Assembly (NCBI GenBank): GCA_026419775.2
Contig: JAOPGA020001475.1
Span: 1-64,000 of the forward strand
DNA: 64,000 nucleotides
Direction: 5' to 3'
Source: Acrasis kona
Lineage: Eukaryota > Heterolobosea > Eutetramitea > Acrasida > Acrasidae
Below are positions 51,556 to 63,438 of this stretch, piece by piece; positions within the stretch are counted from its first letter, which is position 1, and each line of letters begins with the position of its first letter. The position numbers were made by a program, and so were the translations under genes. The notes beneath the pieces were generated by a model. It saw only the letters and a list, made by a program, of their open reading frames with translations. It made no database searches and was not told the origin of the DNA.

Positions 51556-52085
51556 GAAATCTACAAACCAAGTGTTTTGATTATTGTGTAATATTGATTA
51601 TTAAAGGAAAATGGCAGAACGTCCTAATCGTTGGAGCGTTGTTATTTTGTGTTTTATTCTTGCTCTGTTGAACAAATCAAAAGATGTCTTGATGTTTCTA
51701 GTCAACTTCATCTCTCGAACACCAATGGTGTTACTCTAAGTCAAACTCTTTAAGCAACCCTATTGTTCTATTGTGTTGATACGAGCATAATTATTTAAAT
51801 TGTAATAATATACATTCCGGGGAATCTCGGACATGCGAAATAACGGGGAAGCTTACAAGAATCGGAGTTTCCTTCCCGCATGCTCCTCCTTCATAGCCTA
51901 GCCTTCGTTTGAAATCGTATGGTGTTTTCACACAATTAACCACCCATATTATACATTTCCTGATATAAACGCTTTCATTACTTAATGAAGTGTATTTGAG
52001 AATATTTTGAATTTTGACAACCCAATCAATTAAGATTGAAAATATTCAACATTCAATTTCAAAAATAGAAAATAGTTTTAACTAC
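51556..52085. other. Intergenic, 530 bp, upstream of tryptophan dioxygenase
   Basis: Divergent spacer between the CDC6/ORC1-like and TDO genes. From 52011 to 52085 the TDO frame is open but holds no ATG and is preceded by TGA, so it may be 5' UTR or a spliced 5' exon end (AG at ~52035). No other gene is seen. Confidence 0.45.
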
Positions 52086-53419
52086 ATGAACGGACACTCT
52101 GAATACACACGTGGAGATATTAGTGAATGTCCATTCTTCAAACATACGAATGGTGTAATGAACGGACATGCCAACGGGCATGCTAACGGACACACAAATG
52201 GGAATCCCCACATTAACGGGAATTCATCTCATGATGAGGACTACACAAAGCACCACGGAAAATTACACAACCTCAAGGATAGATTAACTGTCGAGGATGT
52301 AAGAGGTTCTGAAGTAACCTACGCAAACTACATTAACACCAACGATCTATTGGCCCTTCAGGGTAGTGACATCAAACTTGGGCACCACCATCACGACGAA
52401 CATTTATTCATCTTGGTCCATCAAGAGTTTGAATTATGGTTTAAACAAATTCTACATGAACTAACAAGTGTAAGCGCGTTTAATGTAATGTAACGTTAAT
52501 TATTGCTTAGGTACAAACTATTTTTATAAGCAGCGCCGTGGACGGAGGAAAACTATCACAGCAAGCAGCACACGTTATAGTATCAAGAATAGACAGGTGC
52601 GATCGCATAATGAGGCATGCTCTTGGAATATTTGACATTTTGGAAACAATGCACCCAGCTGACTTTTTAGAGTTCAGAGACTACATAGGACCAGCCTCTG
52701 GCTTTCAATCTATACAAATGAGAGAGATGGAAATACTTTTAGGCTTAGAGGATACTGAGCGCGTACGTTGCGGCTTCAGCACATACATGCATCCCATACA
52801 AAAGGACGTGAACGGGGTTCAAAGAATCATGATTAGAAAGGGAGAGGCCACCATTAGAAATTTAGTGTATGACTGGCTGGAGAACATTTATAATAAAGTA
52901 CCATCTGACTTTGTTCAGGTGTTCCTGGAAAAGAAGAAGGAAAACGTCATATTTCAAAAGAGTCTTTGGCAGTCGGATCCAGAAAGAGTTCAACAAGCCG
53001 TTGAGAAGGAATTAAATGATTTGAAACCATTCATGGAAGGAATGGAAGCAACCAATACATTATCAGGAGACTCCCAACCTACGTCACCAAGCGAAGAAGA
53101 CCTCCTGATGAGGGAGAGACGCAGAAAGAGGAGGATTGCCACATTGTTCGTCATGTGTTACAGACACGATCCCGCCATCACACTTTATGCTAACATTCTT
53201 GATGCTGTCGTAGGTTTCGAAGAAGCATTTGTACTTTGGAGGACGCGACACGCTAGGATGGTTGAGAGGATGATTGGAAGAAGATTAGGAACTGGTGGAT
53301 CCAGCGGAGTGGCCTACTTGGATATGACTACTCAATACAGAATCTTTATGGATCTTTGGCTGTCAAGAAGTCACTTTTTACGAGCCTCCGCTCTTCCAAA
53401 AATGCATCTCTTAAAATAA
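52086..53419 (+). CDS. TDO2: Tryptophan 2,3-dioxygenase
   Basis: Exons 52086-52469 and 52511-53419, with a 41-nt intron (GTAAGC...TTGCTTAG), give 430 aa. The first ATG in frame begins MNGHSEYTRGDISE. Family blocks: TYANYINTNDLLALQ, DEHLFILVHQEFELWFKQIL (distal His in VHQ), FLEFRDYIGPASGFQSIQMR (substrate Arg), the heme-ligand region RHARMVERMIGRRLGTGGSS and the C-terminal RIFMDLW. It opens the indole ring of tryptophan to N-formylkynurenine. About 60 residues before the conserved core contain an Asn-Gly-His repeat (VMNGHANGHANGHTNGN), unusual for the family and possibly a metal-binding or disordered leader. The stop is inside AATAAA, 8 nt from the convergent gene's stop. Confidence 0.93.
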
Positions 53420-53427
53420 AAATAAAT

Positions 53428-54753
53428 TTATTCATATACTTTGTCTCCTTCTTCAATCAAGTTGGTCCATAACTTGTTAGTTTTCTTGCCCTCCTTGTTG
53501 AACCTGGAACCCCAAAGCTCCAAGAACCCGTTAGCAGCAGGTAATAAAGTTTCAATCATATGATACACGTAGCTTGGCTTCTCTCTTGGGAAGTCTTCAA
53601 GGAAGAAGTCAAACACAACATCAGGATTACGTTGATGACGAATGTCCATGCGACGTGTGTTCTCATTGTTCTTTTTGAAAATCAACATTGTTAAATGTGA
53701 CCCGGCCAAGTAGGGGTAATCTTCGCGACGATACATGTGGTTGACATTCTCCTTGACCCAACATAAATTTTCAATATAGTCAAAGTTGTTGTCGCTCATC
53801 AGACTTAGCACCCCCTGTATATGTTGCTTCTCGACCCAGATGAAAGCATAACCATCTGTAATGAAATCTTTGAACGGAAGTGCTGAGAGGTCCTTCACGG
53901 AAATCTTCTCCCATGGAGGGTCGATTAGGACAGCGTTGAATTTAGAAAGGGATCCATAGTCAAAGTCCAAGATTTGAGGCACCTTATATACATCTCCGCG
54001 AAGTCTACCTGCGGCATCTGACTTTCTCTCCTTTTCGGTGATTTGTTCTTCATCGTCTTCGAACAGATCATACGTGCAGATTACGGTTTCTATTTCATCT
54101 TCAGCATCTTGTGTGAATGTAGATACGAATTGATGTAGAGGTTTGATGGTCTTTGCCCATGAGGTATCAATCTGGAACACAGAATAGGCATCCTTCTTGG
54201 AACTGGTTTTTTTAGTGGTGATAATGCCGAAGTTTCCAAAAGATCCGCTTAGAGATATCAATGGCCTCTTCCTCTTGGCACCTCCATTCACAATCTTTTG
54301 CCTCTTTCTGTACCTCCTTCTTCCATCTTCGTCCTCATCGTCGTCAATGTAGTAACTTGCGTATAGTTCATATTCATCAGATTCCAAATCTTCCATGTTA
54401 TCATCATAGTCTTCCCCAAAGTTCATCACCTCAAAAGTCTCGTCGGCGTCTTCGTCGTCCTCTATGATTTCCTCGCCACTGTCATAAAGTTGCTCTTGGA
54501 TGGGAGATTGAACATTGCAGTGTTCGTAAAGGCCAAGGTCAAAGGCAATGTGTTCTTCAGGGCTATCTTGAAGGGGCTCCTCCAAGGAGGCCATCTTCTC
54601 TTGAACCTCAAATCTCCTCATAATGACTTCGATTGGAACATCATCTCCAATATACCCGTGTGAAACATAGTTCTTGTAGTAGTCAAGTTCTGTGACCGAC
54701 GCAGGTGCAGGTGCAGTTGAAGCTGACTTGCATCTACGAGATGGTCTTGACAT
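53428..54753 (-). CDS. MT-A70 family adenine methyltransferase
   Basis: Starting at MSRPSRRCKSAST (54753) gives 441 aa; an ATG 12 codons upstream is the alternative. The N-terminal half is acidic and low-complexity (EEIIEDDEDADETFE, YYIDDDEDEDGRRRYRKRQK). The C-terminal ~190 residues are an MT-A70 domain: NAVLIDPPWEKISVKDL with the catalytic DPPW (~274), GYAFIWVEKQH, NLCWVKENVNHMYRREDYP, HLTMLIFKK, DIRHQRNPDVVFDFF, EKPSYVYHMIE and GFLELWGSRF. DPPW marks a catalytic member (METTL3/MTA1 type) rather than the METTL14 type. The CCCH fingers of METTL3 are missing, so a DNA 6mA writer like ciliate and fungal MTA1 is as likely as an mRNA m6A writer. Confidence 0.85.
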   Translation of the reverse strand: MSRPSRRCKSASTAPAPASVTELDYYKNYVSHGYIGDDVPIEVIMRRFEVQEKMASLEEPLQDSPEEHIAFDLGLYEHCNVQSPIQEQLYDSGEEIIEDDEDADETFEVMNFGEDYDDNMEDLESDEYELYASYYIDDDEDEDGRRRYRKRQKIVNGGAKRKRPLISLSGSFGNFGIITTKKTSSKKDAYSVFQIDTSWAKTIKPLHQFVSTFTQDAEDEIETVICTYDLFEDDEEQITEKERKSDAAGRLRGDVYKVPQILDFDYGSLSKFNAVLIDPPWEKISVKDLSALPFKDFITDGYAFIWVEKQHIQGVLSLMSDNNFDYIENLCWVKENVNHMYRREDYPYLAGSHLTMLIFKKNNENTRRMDIRHQRNPDVVFDFFLEDFPREKPSYVYHMIETLLPAANGFLELWGSRFNKEGKKTNKLWTNLIEEGDKVYE

Positions 54754-54881
54754 TATTTTGGATGCTACAAAAATGGTCGCAACGTTCACATATTTAAACG
54801 CCGCAGGTTGACAAAATATATTGTAAATGACAAATGAAACGTAACGGGAATCAAATCAATTTATTTACATTTAAAAATACA

Positions 54882-57800
54882 TCACCGCTTCGCGGACAGT
54901 TCCTGATGAAAAGTACGCAGCCATTTGGTATGCTCTGTTAAAATCTCACACTCTACATCCCTCTCCTCTCCCCACCTACATAACTGCTTTTGAAACTCAT
55001 AAAGCCTATCAAGAGAACGATCCGAATCCACTCGGTCGTCCTGTCTAAAATATTTCGACCATTTTGCACCTACAGGATCCACCAAAACATCACCAGAAAC
55101 ACTATTACGATGGTTACCACCCCACCGACTGCTACCCATCATACTACTATTCAAGGACTGCGTGACCTGTCTCCCAACAGAAGCAGATGTAGAGGGACGA
55201 GTAAATATAACATCAGGAGCATTCAACTCATCACCAAAAAAGTGATTTCTACTATTGGGAGCGCTAGACGAGGACACAATCATATGATTTTTTATTTTTT
55301 CATGTATATCAGCAATTTCGCTCTCGATATTATTCAATATCCTACCAATGTCACCATAATCTCTTTCTTCACCACCGCTGCCACCACTTGCATGACGGTG
55401 ATGGTGATTCAACAACGAACTCATGGTGGATAACGGTGATGCCATAGAAGACACAGCAGACGATGAATCATTAGACATGGTATCAAATACATCACAAGTG
55501 GATGTGCAGCTAGGAGTAGAAGAACAAGGAGAAGAACGAGAAGAATGAGAAGAACAAGAAGAAAAAGGTCTACCGCCACCATGTCGATGATGACCATGAT
55601 GATGGTTCCTACCAGATAAGACCTTTTCTTGTAATAACTTTAACTTCTCTTTTCGAAGTACAATCCATCTTTGTATTCGATTTAATTGTTTCACATCATC
55701 GTTCAACCGAATGGCTTGTTTCTCCAAAACACTTTTCACGCTCATCAAGATTCGATCGCTCTGATGCGAGCCATTATTTTGATGGAAATGTTGAATATCA
55801 CTTCTCCATTCGTTTCTCGCTCTCTCCAACATGTTTTGTTTGAACTTGATGTCTTGCTTTTCTTGCTTTACGAATTGCTTTGCTCTTTTTAATTTCTCTC
55901 TTTCAGAGTTAATCTTGTCCAGCGACTTTGTCTTCCAATCGAGGTATCCTTTTTCCTTTTCGTTTAGCGCGTGGTGTTGTTGTTCGCTCGTGTTGGTTGT
56001 GGATGGTTGTTGGGACGGTAATGTTTCTTCTTCGTCATGAGTGGAGATTGGTGGAGGCGAGGATGGAGGTGGAGATGGTGGTCGTCGTTGTTGTTCTTGT
56101 TTGATTGTTGACAACTGGCATGTGAGGTCTGAAATGGTGTTTTGGAGGTTTTGTAGAGTGGATTGGTTGTGTTCGATGGAAGTGTTGTAATCACTTTTGA
56201 GCTGATGGTACTTGATTGATAGTGATGCGTGCTCATTTGCGTGTTGATTGATTGTGACCTGGAGAGCGTGAATGTCTTGTTGTAATTGCGTGCACTTGGT
56301 CGACTCTAGCGAACACTCTGATTGGAGCGATGATTTTTCTTGATTTAGTTCTTGGATGGTTAAATGTAAGGTACGCATCTTGTGTTCGCTTTCGTCAATC
56401 TTTTCCATCAATTGTTCGTTTTGTAATTTTAGTTCGCTCTGGAAAGGTTCGCATTGCACTGAGGAATCAATCATTATGATCTTGCGTTTCTCTTCTTGTA
56501 TTTTGGAATTTAACTCTTGTTCTTTTTGTTGGATCTCCAAGATGGCTCTTGTGTTCTTCAAGTTACCTTCCAAGATGGATTGTTCCTGTGATAATTTTTG
56601 ATTAGCGTCCATTAGCTTTGCGTTCTGAATGGAGAGTACGTCTGATTCAATTTGAAGTTTTGAAACGTTGTTGGTGAGGGTGTCGACTTGAGATGAAATG
56701 TCTGATTTGCGTTTTAACAATCGATCAATCTCTTGTTCTCTTTCGAACACATCCTTTTGGTTCAAATCTCTTGCATTATTTATTTCTGATTGGAGTTGGG
56801 CTATGGATTCATTCAGTTCGCTCTTGTTGAAAAGTAGACTTTTGATTTCATTATTGTGCACTTGTTTCACTTCATCATGGTTGACTTGAAGTGATTTGAT
56901 TCTATTCGACAGGGCGTCTTCTTGCGATTTCAAATTTGTCACTTGCATAATTTCTTCCTGCTTCTGCTCTTGTTTGATTTTTTCTAATTCCTCTTGGTGG
57001 AGCTTCTTCATATTTTCTAGACTTGATTGAACAGTTTGTAACTGATGGTTACACTCTTCTTGTTCATCTTTTGATTGCTGTATAGAATTTATGATGTCAG
57101 TCATTTCCATTTCTGTTTCTTCCTTCAATTTTTCAGTTTTTTCCATGTCTTGTTTCATTTGTTCAATGTTGGATTGCAAATTAGATTTGGTACTAGTTAA
57201 AAGATCCAATTCGGTTTTTAATTCCTTAATTGTTTTTTCGCTTTGTTTTATGGCCTTATTAGATTCTGTTTGAAATTGTTGTAATTGTGTTTGTTGATTT
57301 TGCAATTTCGTTTCAGATTCTTTAACTAGTTTTTTGTTCTGTTCTATTTCATTAAGTAGGGTCTTCTTCTCTTCGTTCAGTTTACGTACTTCTTCGATTA
57401 ACTCTTTTCGTTCGTCGTTCAAAAATCCATCGCTGTTCTTTTTATGCTGTTCTGATGGCTCGATAGGCGATGGAGAGTTTACTAGTAGCAAGGAACTTTT
57501 TCTACTTTTAATAACAGACACATCCTTCAATACTATGTCAGAATCGTCATCGCTGTGGTTCTTCGGAGAGGACGAAGGTCTAATTATTCTATTAACGGTA
57601 TCATCTTCCGTACTTTGATAATCTTCGTCTGATTTTAATTGTTTTTGTTTCACGATTTTAGATATTAAGGACTTATTTTTCTTCTTTGTTGTTTGTGGTT
57701 GTGTTCCACCAAGTGGTAGGAGTTGTTTTGACTTTTTTTTCCTGGTGGATGACGTTGACGATGTTGACGATTTTCTTTTTCTACTTCTCTCCAATTCGAC

Positions 57801-58098
57801 CGCAGCTAAATTCTTATAATGAGAGTCCATAGGATGGTCCCATATACTTTCACCTGTTGAAAAATTGAAATAGTACATCGCACCATCTTCCATGCTTCTG
57901 TGATTGTTTAGTTATATAGTTGGTATTATATTACATAGGTTTCCAGTCCTTCGGTAGTGGTGCTCGTATTCCTTCGTTAGCGACCCACATAACATCTGTG
58001 TCTACTTCTGGATCGATTCCAAGCCATTTTGCGTAGTTTACAACTTCTTCTTCCGTAGGTTCTTCTTGCTCGACTCCATCATCATCCAGTTCAGACAT
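54882..58098 (-). CDS. CEP164: CEP164-like WW and coiled-coil protein
   Basis: Exons 58098-57935 and 57897-54882, with a 37-nt intron, give 1059 aa. The first exon carries EEEVVNYAKWLGIDP ... VMWVANEGIRAPLPKDWKP and the second starts with YYFNFSTGESIWDHPMDSHY, together forming the N-terminal module and WW domain of CEP164 almost position for position. The rest is long coiled coil (~residues 170-660), a Pro-rich break and Ser/His-rich C-terminal parts. CEP164 is a distal-appendage protein that docks basal bodies and helps start ciliogenesis. With CFAP70 it argues for a flagellar programme in this organism. The first exon was found only by following the conserved LPxxW segment. Confidence 0.85.
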
Positions 58099-58194
58099 AA
58101 CGAAAACTTCTTAACGGCAAGATTAGCTAATTATAATTGTAATCAAAAAGGTTGACTGGACGATTATAGCGGGTATTGGCACAAGGTCAGATCA
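58099..58194. promoter_or_regulatory. Short bidirectional promoter region
   Basis: 96 bp between the divergent start codons of the CEP164-like and AGC kinase-WD40 genes. It contains TTAGCTAATTATAATTG and no coding frame. Both genes must be driven from here or from within each other. Confidence 0.4.
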
Positions 58195-60744
58195 ATGTCC
58201 CAGGTAACTAAGGTATGGTTATCTCAACTGAGTAGTTTTGACGAAATTTCGTAAGAATGACTTCGAATTTGGTGACGTGCTAGGGGAGGGCGCATTTGGT
58301 CAAGTCCGTTTATGTAGTTCTAAAAACACGGATAGGAAATATGCAGTTAAAATTTTGAAGATGGACCAGCTTATAAAAGCTAAACAAACGAAGTATGTGA
58401 AATCAGAACGCGATATACTTCAGTTGTGCGACCATCCAAACATTTGTAAACTCTTCTATACTTTCGCTGATGAGAAGAAGCTATATTTTGTGATGGAGCT
58501 TATATCAGGAGGAGAACTATTTTCAGTCCTGCGAAAGGTAAGACTTGTGTGGTTGAAACACTTATCTTTTAGCTGCCAATGGTTAGATTCAACGTTGCAC
58601 AGTTCTATGCTGCAGAGTTACTAGAGGCCATCTTGTTTATTCACGAAAAGAACATTGTTCACAGAGATTTGAAACCAGAAAATTTATTACTCTCGTCGGA
58701 TGGACATCTCAAACTGGTTGATTTTGGTATCGCGAAAGTTATAGAATCGGATACAATGAATACAATATGTGGTACAGTTGAATACCTATCGCCTGAGCTT
58801 GTCACTAGTTCGAGCTATGGTAAGGGAGTAGATTGGTGGGCATATGGTTGTATCTTATACGAACTCCATGTAGGTAATTCTCCGTTCTTCTCCACTAGCA
58901 TGGCTGTCACATGCCAAAAGATCAAGGACAGAGAAATATATTGGCCACCGGATTTACACAAGGACGCGAAAGACCTGATAGACAAATTACTAACAAAAGA
59001 TCTCAACCAAAGATTGGGTTGTGGGCCTGACCGAGGGAAATCAATAAGGAATCATAGTTACTTTGAGGGAATAAATTTTAACGATTTATGCAAGAGGAAA
59101 CCTCCAATAGTTCCAGAAGAAACCGGAAACGAAATTAGTGGAGTGGGATTCAAATTATCGGCAGACAACGATATGCTATCGATTGATAATGAAATGACCA
59201 TAATGCACTCAAATGTGATGGTTCCAGAAATGAGGTCAATTCATCCGGGATCGATACAACCACCAAGCGATATCAACCCTAGCACAACTGATATTATTAG
59301 TAGGTCCGAAATGCTGAGAAAGTTGTCCGAAGATTTATCGAGACTTCCAGAGAGGAAACTGCCACCAACAATCAAGTGCAATGGAACGTTTAATATAGAG
59401 GCAGGATCTCATTTATTTTACTATAAGAGATTATCTTCTAATCGGCGAGTATCAGGGAACAAGATTTATGCTTCTTCACCCTCTAGCAAGGATAAAGTTT
59501 GTAACAGCTCGGAATTATCGTTACGTCATATTCATATTATGGCCACTCTACAAGCACCTGTAAGATGCATCTCATGGAGTGAGAAAGGAGATATGATCGC
59601 TTGTTCGTCTAGCTTTATGACAAATGTTTACCAGACTACTTCAAGTTCTCAGGATTCTATGCAGTTCGAGTTCAAACATTCCAAAGACACTGGTTCAACG
59701 AGCAGATATCTTAGCTTCTCTGATAATGGAAAATATATCGCCAATGATATGCAGAGAGATATAGGTCTCTTACGCTTCGATAATGGCAAAAAATATACAT
59801 ACAAAAATCTAAGAGGACACGGGATGCCAATTACTCATTTGTCGTGGAAGCCAAAAAGTGAGGACGGCTTATTCGCGGCTTCAGGGTTAGACACGTGTGT
59901 CTATATATGGAATGCGAAAAAGGCTAAGCAGCTAGCGGCACTACGTGGTTTAGGGCATGAGTCTTATATAACTTCATTGAGTTGGCAGAAAGATCATAAT
60001 TCAGGTGGTGGACGTCACATAGCTTCTGGAGGTGTAGAGGGAGTAGTTTCCATTATTGATTATTCGACGGAGAAGGTATCAAACAAGATACAAAAACAAG
60101 GTGGACCTATTACAGGATTGACTTGGAGAGACGAAAATACCTTGGCCAGCTGGTCCTATGAAGATCGTTCGGTCGTAACAATTGATATGCATTCCGGCAA
60201 AGCGATCAAACATACGGTCTATCCTTCCTCTATCATCTCTGTAGAATGGTCAGCAGACGGTTCACATCTTGTAGTTGTGTGCAGAGACATGATTAGACTT
60301 TGGACTTATCCAGATATGAAGCTTGTTAGGACATTCCATAGAGATGGTGGAGTAGAGCCGTCAGCATCGGCTTCCTTTGATTTTGAATCGAAGAAACTAG
60401 CATTCACTATTGGTAGCGACGATGTGGCACCTCTTGTGTATGACTTGTCCTCTAATACAATGATAGACATGATCCCATCTCAATTAGAACAAAGTGAAGA
60501 GGTTTATCACAAGGCAGCGATAACAACAGTCAAGTGGTCACATACGAAGCCATTATTAGCAACTGGGTCTTACGACAGAACGGTTAGATTCTGGGGTTGT
60601 GAAGAAATTGTGATTGAAAACTTGGACGACAAAGGAACAAAATTTTTGGAAAGACTAGATTCACATGAAAAGAAACTGATGGAACAGAATGGGGAGGCGG
60701 AGAATGAGGAATCAGAGTATGAGGATTTGAGTGATGAAGATTAA
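58195..60744 (+). CDS. AGC-type protein kinase fused to WD40 repeats
   Basis: Exons 58195-58212, 58256-58537 and 58573-60744, with introns of 43 and 35 nt, give 823 aa. The tiny first exon (MSQVTK) avoids a non-ATG start. The kinase (~residues 7-285) has GEGAFGQVRL, the VAIK-type Lys in YAVKILKMD, FVMELISGGELF, HRDLKPENLLL, DFGIAK and a T-loop CGTVEYLSPEL. RLGCGPDRG ... HSYFEGINF after the domain is typical of AGC/PDK1-like kinases. From ~residue 390, seven or so WD40-like repeats follow (GHGMPITHLSWKPKSEDGLF, IYIWNAKK-type ends, LLATGSYDRTVRFWG). The C-terminus is acidic. The WD40 part probably recruits substrates. Confidence 0.88.
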
Positions 60745-60760
60745 AATAATGTACAATAAG

Positions 60761-61474
60761 TTATCTTTGTTTATTATATCTATATACAGACTCATACATG
60801 TCCCTTTCTGTAAGAGGTTTCCTTCCTGGTGAAGGAGGGGCTGACCTTGCTTCGTCGATGTCATTCTCAGATTTTACTTCCTTTGAACTGGTTTCCTCCT
60901 CTCTCTTCCGCTTCTTCTGTTCCCTCTTTAACATTTTCTTCTCCTCTTTGAGTCTTTTCTTCTCCTGCTTGGCGATTAATTTTTCCTCTCTTCTCTTTCT
61001 TCTCTCTTCTTCTTGCTCTCTCGTAAGTCCTCCTGTAAGTGCCCTTATTAATTCAGGGTTATACGTTGGTTTTCTATTTTCAGCATCTGATTCGTTTCCA
61101 CTTTCCTCTCCTTCTTTTCGCTTTTCCTTTCTAAAGTAACCTAATTTATGGTCTACCCTTATAGTCCTTCCGGAAAATATAATTCCATTAAAATTGTCTA
61201 CAGCCAAAACAGTGCTTCTTTGATCTTCATAGGCTAGAAAACAAAATCCTCGAGACTGCCCCGTTGTTTCATCGCGTGCTAAATCAATATCCACAATTTC
61301 GCCCCACTGAGAAAACATTATCAAAATGTCTCCCTCTGTTAATGTATTATCAAGTCCACCAACGTAAATATAAGCACTTGATTTGTAAGCGTCATGCCAA
61401 GAAGTCCCAGATTGGTTGAGACCCAATGATATCTCCCTTTCATTTATTCTATTTATCTCTTTGACAACGTTCAT
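60761..61474 (-). CDS. RBMX2: RBMX2/Ist3-like splicing factor (RRM)
   Basis: Starting at MNVVKEINRINEREI (61474) gives 237 aa and matches the conserved N-terminus of Ist3/RBMX2; an ATG 16 codons upstream adds only a hydrophobic stretch. SWHDAYKSSAYIYVGGL precedes an RRM with RNP2 (IYVGGL) and RNP1 (RGFCFLAYE). IFSGRTIRVDH is the family's C-terminal hallmark. The tail is Lys/Glu-rich (LIAKQEKKRLKEEKKMLKRE). Ist3/Snu17 is the core of the RES complex of the activated spliceosome, which matters in a genome with so many tiny introns. Confidence 0.92.
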   Translation of the reverse strand: MNVVKEINRINEREISLGLNQSGTSWHDAYKSSAYIYVGGLDNTLTEGDILIMFSQWGEIVDIDLARDETTGQSRGFCFLAYEDQRSTVLAVDNFNGIIFSGRTIRVDHKLGYFRKEKRKEGEESGNESDAENRKPTYNPELIRALTGGLTREQEEERRKRREEKLIAKQEKKRLKEEKKMLKREQKKRKREEETSSKEVKSENDIDEARSAPPSPGRKPLTERDMYESVYRYNKQR

Positions 61475-61561
61475 CGATGATATTGATTCGTTACAATTGA
61501 CAATTACAAACAAACACAACAATTGAAGTACAGAGACCGACTTTTATAATGTACAAATTTT

Positions 61562-63438
61562 TTATTCAATGAATGCAGTGTCCTCAAAAGATTTATCTTG
61601 ATGGACAACAAATGGACAAACAGATCTATTTCCTAATGTTTTTGGTTCGAACTCCTTCCTTTTAGTGTTGTTCTGTAATTTGGACCAAAATATTCTATCA
61701 AACATTCTTAAAAGAGAAAATTCTTTGTAATTTGTTATTGAGAAGTTGTTATTATTTGTAATCAGCTCTCTGACATGTTCATCAAGCTCCTCATGCGATA
61801 CAAACACAACACCATTATGTGACATTCTACACACTCCGTCTACCGACATGTTTTCGATGAAATTATACATTACATCTCCTAAGCGACTTCTAGAAATTGG
61901 TTTTTTAAGATTTAAAACATTCAAAACACTCTTAACAAACTTGAAGCCAGAAACATTCATTTCGCGTTTCTTGTTCCATTCGGAAACGGTTTTGCTCAAT
62001 GAACAATTAATGTTTATTAGATTTTTTTGAAAGATTTCCCCCAGACATAACATGTCTTGAATGTATTGCTGTGCCTTTAATGATACAATTCTCTTGGGTA
62101 CACAAATGCACAAAGTAGAGTCCCAGGTCAGCAAGTATTGTCCAATGCACAATCCACATCGAAGATCTGATAGTGTTGTTGATGATGATTGGAAATCAAA
62201 GATACAAGGATTATACCAAGGGGATCTACACCACTCCTGACATTGTTCAAAAATTACAAAACGGACCACAACACCCTATATATTTTAGTGCTTTTATAGC
62301 ATGTAATACTTACGTGACCTCTTCTGACCTTAAAGTCCGATAGTTCTGCATCGGGTGTGAGTTGGTTTGCTGAAAATAGACTTTTAATTTTATTGTAAAA
62401 GTTGTTCCAATCTTCATCAGAAGAACACAGGAAGGTCTCTGCCAATCGATTCTCATCTTTTACTATATTTTCAACATCCTCTACGGTATAGTCTACTAAT
62501 AAACTCGGCTCCTCTTCATCTTCAACTAATGCTTCGTGAATCGGACTCTCAATATTAATCAACGTCGGCCTCACTACAGGTTCATCCTCAGACAGATTCC
62601 AAGAATCATCATCACCCAATCCCTTGGTTGGTGCAGCGTCGGAATCCTGCCAATCCGTTCCAGATATTTGTCTTGGCTTTAATGGAAACTTTATCTCTTC
62701 ATCATGATCATTATTTTGAACAATTGAGTCTTCGTGGAAATCATCATCTTGTTTTTCTAGTTCGAAATCTCTGATGGGGAATGTAACGTGGACCGGCTCA
62801 ATGGGAGATGTTGAGATGCATAATTGTTGGATTCCATTCTGAAGTAGATTTATTAGTTTTTGATGCTCTATTATCAAATCGTTCTTCTCCTCTTCTATGG
62901 CCATCCTTCTGTCTATTTCTGCCTTGAGTTCTAAAACTTCTTCTCTAGCCTTTGCAAGTAGATCTTCATTTGATACAATATGGGCCCTCAACTGCTCCGA
63001 TGCCGTACGAAGTGTTTGATTTTCTATTTTCAATTGGTCCCTTTCGCTTTCTGTGACTCGTAGTAGAGATAAGCAACCGTCTAGCGTTTGTTGTTGGGTG
63101 CGCTCGTTCAAATCATGCAGTTCTTTATTGCTTTGTATCTGATAAACTTCACTTGATTTTATCCTTCTTGCTAATGGAAGTCTTAATGTGCTATTAACTT
63201 CTATTTGTGCATTACTAGAAATCTGCCCGGCCTCTTGCGACTCTAAACTGCGAGTGGATGGAGGGTTGAGTGAAATTAAAGTTGTTTGTTCATCACTTGG
63301 GTCAAAAGTGGCGTGCGGGGTGGAATGATATCTGGTGTGTTGCTTATAGGTGCTTTGACTTTGCTGCTCAAATATCGACCTAAGCGAGGACACCTTGCTC
63401 ATGTGTTGGGTTGTTGACGAAATGTCATGGCAAGTCAA
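61562..63438 (-). CDS. Coiled-coil protein of unknown function
   Basis: Exons 63438-62314 and 62275-61562, with a 38-nt intron (GTAAGT...CTAAAATATATAG), give 612 aa. Residues ~110-210 form a coiled coil (LRVTESERDQLKIENQTLR, ELKAEIDRRMAIEEEK). An acidic stretch (SWNLSEDEPVVRPT, VEDEEEPSLLVDYTVED) follows. The second exon encodes a Cys/Trp/aromatic-rich domain (FEQCQEWCRSPWYNPCIFDF, RCGLCIGQYLLTWDSTLCI) of no family I recognise. The start could also be the Met 12 codons in (MSKVSSLRS). A clean splice and the long open frame support one gene. Confidence 0.7.

Noticed and set aside
58238-58258. Non-ATG start (TTG at 58238) for the AGC kinase
   Set aside because: An ATG at 58195 followed by a 43-nt intron joins in frame to the kinase and is the simpler model.
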